From DATBAK01 sp036787815 (GTDB taxonomy: Bacteria; Actinomycetota; Acidimicrobiia; IMCC26256; PALSA-610): DNA of 6,858 bases. Made by a program: the position numbers and the translations under genes. Numbering within the stretch: the first letter of the stretch is position 1; each line of letters opens with the position of its first letter. This document shows, in pieces, positions 5,370-6,858 of this stretch. Under the pieces are notes generated by a model. The model was not told the origin of the DNA and did no database searches. It worked only from the letters and a program-made list of their open reading frames with translations. The stretch covers positions 1 to 6,858 of the forward strand of contig DAIQOP010000215.1 in assembly GCA_036787815.1 (NCBI GenBank), read 5' to 3'.

Positions 5370-6858
5370 AGGTTCGCTCCCAGATACGCGGACGTCAGCT
5401 CCGCTTCGATCTCTCGGGGCCGCCCGACGGCGGTGACCCGGCCCTGTGCCATGACGACGGCGTAGTCGACGACGTCGAGGACGACGCGCGCGAACTGCTC
5501 GACCACGAGGATCGACACACCCGCCTTCGCGATCTCCGCCACGAGCCCGTAGAGCTCCTCGACGATGATCGGCGCCAGCCCCATCGAGAGCTCGTCGAGC
5601 AACAGCACGGCCGGAACCGCGACGACGGCCCGGGCCACCGCAAGCATCCGTTGCTCGCCCCCCGACAACGTGCCCGCGAGTTGGCTGCGCCGTTCCTCGA
5701 GCCGTGGGAACCATGTGTAGGCCCGCTCCTCGACCTGGGCCTGCGACAGCCCGAGGTAGGTGGCCATGACGAGGTTCTCGCGAACGGTGAGGTTCGAGAA
5801 CACACCGCGCCCTTCCGGGATCGTGCAGAAGCCGATGCGGGGCAGCGCCTCGACGGCGGTCCCGTTCACGTGGCGCCCGGCGAGGTGCACGCAGCCCCGG
5901 CTCGGCCGCATCTGTCCGCTCGCGACCTTGAGCGTGGTGGACTTGCCGGCGCCGTTCGGTCCGAGCAGCGCGACGATGGCACCGCGCGGCACCGTGACGT
6001 CGACGCCGTGCAGCACTTCGAGCCGACCGTACCCGGCGTGCACGTCGCGCAGCTCGAGCAGTGGTGTCGTCGTCGGGGCGCCGGTGAGGCGCGCGTGCCG
6101 CATGGGGGCCGGGTCGGAGGCCGACACCGTCGCCTGCGCTCGGGCCGGCTCGGCGTGCAGCTTCGCGGCCCTGCTCCCGAGGTACGCGTCGAGCACGGCC
6201 TGATTGTGCCGGATCTCGCGGGGCGCACCCTGCGCGAGCTTCGTGCCGTGATCGAGCACGTGGATCGCCGCGCACACCTGCATCACGAGGCCGACGTCGT
6301 GCTCGACGAGCAGGACCGCCATCCCGTCGGCGGCCAGCGTCCGGACGAGCGCGGCGAACGCGTCGGTCTCCTGATCGCTCAGGCCCGACGCCGGCTCGTC
6401 GAGCAGCAGCAGCCGGGGCCTCGCGGCGAGCGCACGACCGAGCTCGCACAGGCGCGCGAGGCCGATCGGCAGCGCATCGGCGCGCTCGCCGGCCACCGCG
6501 CGCAAGCCCACGCGCTCCACGATCGCGTCGGCGTCGGTGGCCGGGTTCGAGTCGAGATCGTGGGCCCAGCGCCGCCGGATCTCGGCGGCGACGAGGATGT
6601 TGTCGCGCGCGCTCAACGTCCCGAACACTTCGAGGTTCTGGAAGGTGCGCGCGATGCCGAGACGCGCGCGGTCGCGGGGCCGTTCGTGCGTGATGTCGCG
6701 CTCGTCGAGGGCGACGGTGCCGGAGCTCAACGCCTGCAACCCGGTGATCGCGTTGAAGATCGTCGTCTTGCCGGCGCCGTTGGGGCCGATGAGCCCAGTG
6801 ATGGACCCGGCCTCGACATCGAGGTCGACGTCGCTCACCGCGTTGTGGCCGCCGAACC
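5366..6858 (-). CDS. fused LivG-LivF-type ABC transporter ATPase (5' partial)
   Basis: One polypeptide carries both ATPase domains of a branched-chain amino acid (HAAT)-type importer; it would hydrolyse ATP on the cytoplasmic side to drive a LivH/LivM-type permease. The frame is open at the right edge: codons before GTG 6836-6838 read FGGHNA, matching the FGG..A start of LivG, so only a few dozen N-terminal residues are probably missing. Numbering from that GTG, domain 1 (LivG-like) has Walker A GPNGAGKT 18-25, Gln67, signature LPIGLA 123-128, Walker B LLLLDE 143-148 and His180. A linker of about 37 residues (222-258) follows. Domain 2 (LivF-like) has Walker A GPNGAGKST 293-301, PEGRGVF 341-347, signature LSGGEQ 391-396, Walker B LLLDE 412-416 and Gln448 in VEQ, as is usual in LivF. 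LivG and LivF are normally separate genes. Permease and binding-protein genes are not in the window. Confidence 0.92.
   Translation of the reverse strand, partial: FGGHNAVSDVDLDVEAGSITGLIGPNGAGKTTIFNAITGLQALSSGTVALDERDITHERPRDRARLGIARTFQNLEVFGTLSARDNILVAAEIRRRWAHDLDSNPATDADAIVERVGLRAVAGERADALPIGLARLCELGRALAARPRLLLLDEPASGLSDQETDAFAALVRTLAADGMAVLLVEHDVGLVMQVCAAIHVLDHGTKLAQGAPREIRHNQAVLDAYLGSRAAKLHAEPARAQATVSASDPAPMRHARLTGAPTTTPLLELRDVHAGYGRLEVLHGVDVTVPRGAIVALLGPNGAGKSTTLKVASGQMRPSRGCVHLAGRHVNGTAVEALPRIGFCTIPEGRGVFSNLTVRENLVMATYLGLSQAQVEERAYTWFPRLEERRSQLAGTLSGGEQRMLAVARAVVAVPAVLLLDELSMGLAPIIVEELYGLVAEIAKAGVSILVVEQFARVVLDVVDYAVVMAQGRVTAVGRPREIEAELTSAYLGANL
5376..5381 (-). promoter_or_regulatory. 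Shine-Dalgarno of the small membrane protein
   Basis: The minus strand reads GGGAGC, six bases before ATG 5367-5369 and inside the last codons of the ATPase gene. With the ATGA overlap it supports this start over the longer open frame, which runs upstream to 6449 within the ATPase gene. Confidence 0.55.

Noticed and set aside
3806..5465. Long plus-strand open frames (3806-5008 and 4458-5465) covering the CBS gene and parts of its neighbours
   Set aside because: They cross the stop of one gene and run antisense to the CBS and membrane-protein genes; the products are Arg/Pro-rich and lack domains, whereas the minus strand gives clear CBS motifs and membrane helices.
5370..6449. Upstream extension of the small membrane protein frame to 6449
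   Set aside because: The extension is an Arg/Ala-rich out-of-frame reading of the ABC ATPase gene; ATG 5367-5369 has a Shine-Dalgarno and the ATGA overlap.
1..6858. A new defence, mobile, CRISPR or biosynthetic system, and RNA genes
   Set aside because: No repeat-spacer array, transposase, nuclease, reverse transcriptase, toxin-antitoxin pair, tRNA-like cloverleaf or biosynthetic core enzyme was seen on either strand. The genes present are envelope, transport and sensor genes.

Overview
The window is very GC-rich, with GTG starts, strong G/C preference at third codon positions and tightly packed genes. This fits a high-GC actinobacterium. The fused Liv-type ATPase, the Kelch/YVTN surface protein and the glycosyltransferase neighbourhood make me lean towards an Acidimicrobiia-like lineage, but that assignment is inference. 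No RNA gene, mobile element, CRISPR array or obvious foreign island is visible.

Layout. Left arm, plus strand: the 3' part of a GT-B glycosyltransferase-like gene (3-1013, open at the window edge) overlaps by 4 bp (GTGA) a complete GT4 glycosyltransferase gene (1010-2275). A 76-bp gap with a weak promoter candidate follows, then a long gene (2352-4406) for a membrane-anchored protein with a six-blade Kelch-type region joined to a YVTN-type propeller. Right arm, minus strand: reading leftward from the window edge, a fused LivG-LivF-type ABC ATPase (5366-6858, 5' end outside) overlaps by ATGA a small two-helix membrane protein (4956-5369). After a weak terminator and a 103-bp gap comes a stand-alone two-CBS-domain protein (4403-4852). 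The two arms converge at 4403-4406, where the stop codons of the propeller gene and the CBS gene overlap.

How the genes may work together. The two glycosyltransferase-like proteins are translationally coupled. The first has lost the residues that normally bind the sugar nucleotide, while the second keeps them, so a pseudo-enzyme/active-enzyme pair in envelope glycan synthesis is plausible. The propeller protein may sit on the outer face of the membrane; its link to the glycosyltransferases is by position only. On the other strand, the ATPase would energise a branched-chain amino acid or related uptake system whose permease and binding-protein genes would lie beyond the right edge. The two-helix protein is coupled to it and may be an accessory subunit. 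The CBS protein has its own strong ribosome-binding site and is probably a separate adenylate-sensing unit.

Nothing here is clearly a new defence, mobile or biosynthetic system. The points most worth a second look are the degenerate glycosyltransferase, the double-propeller protein, the single-chain LivG-LivF fusion and its coupled small membrane protein.
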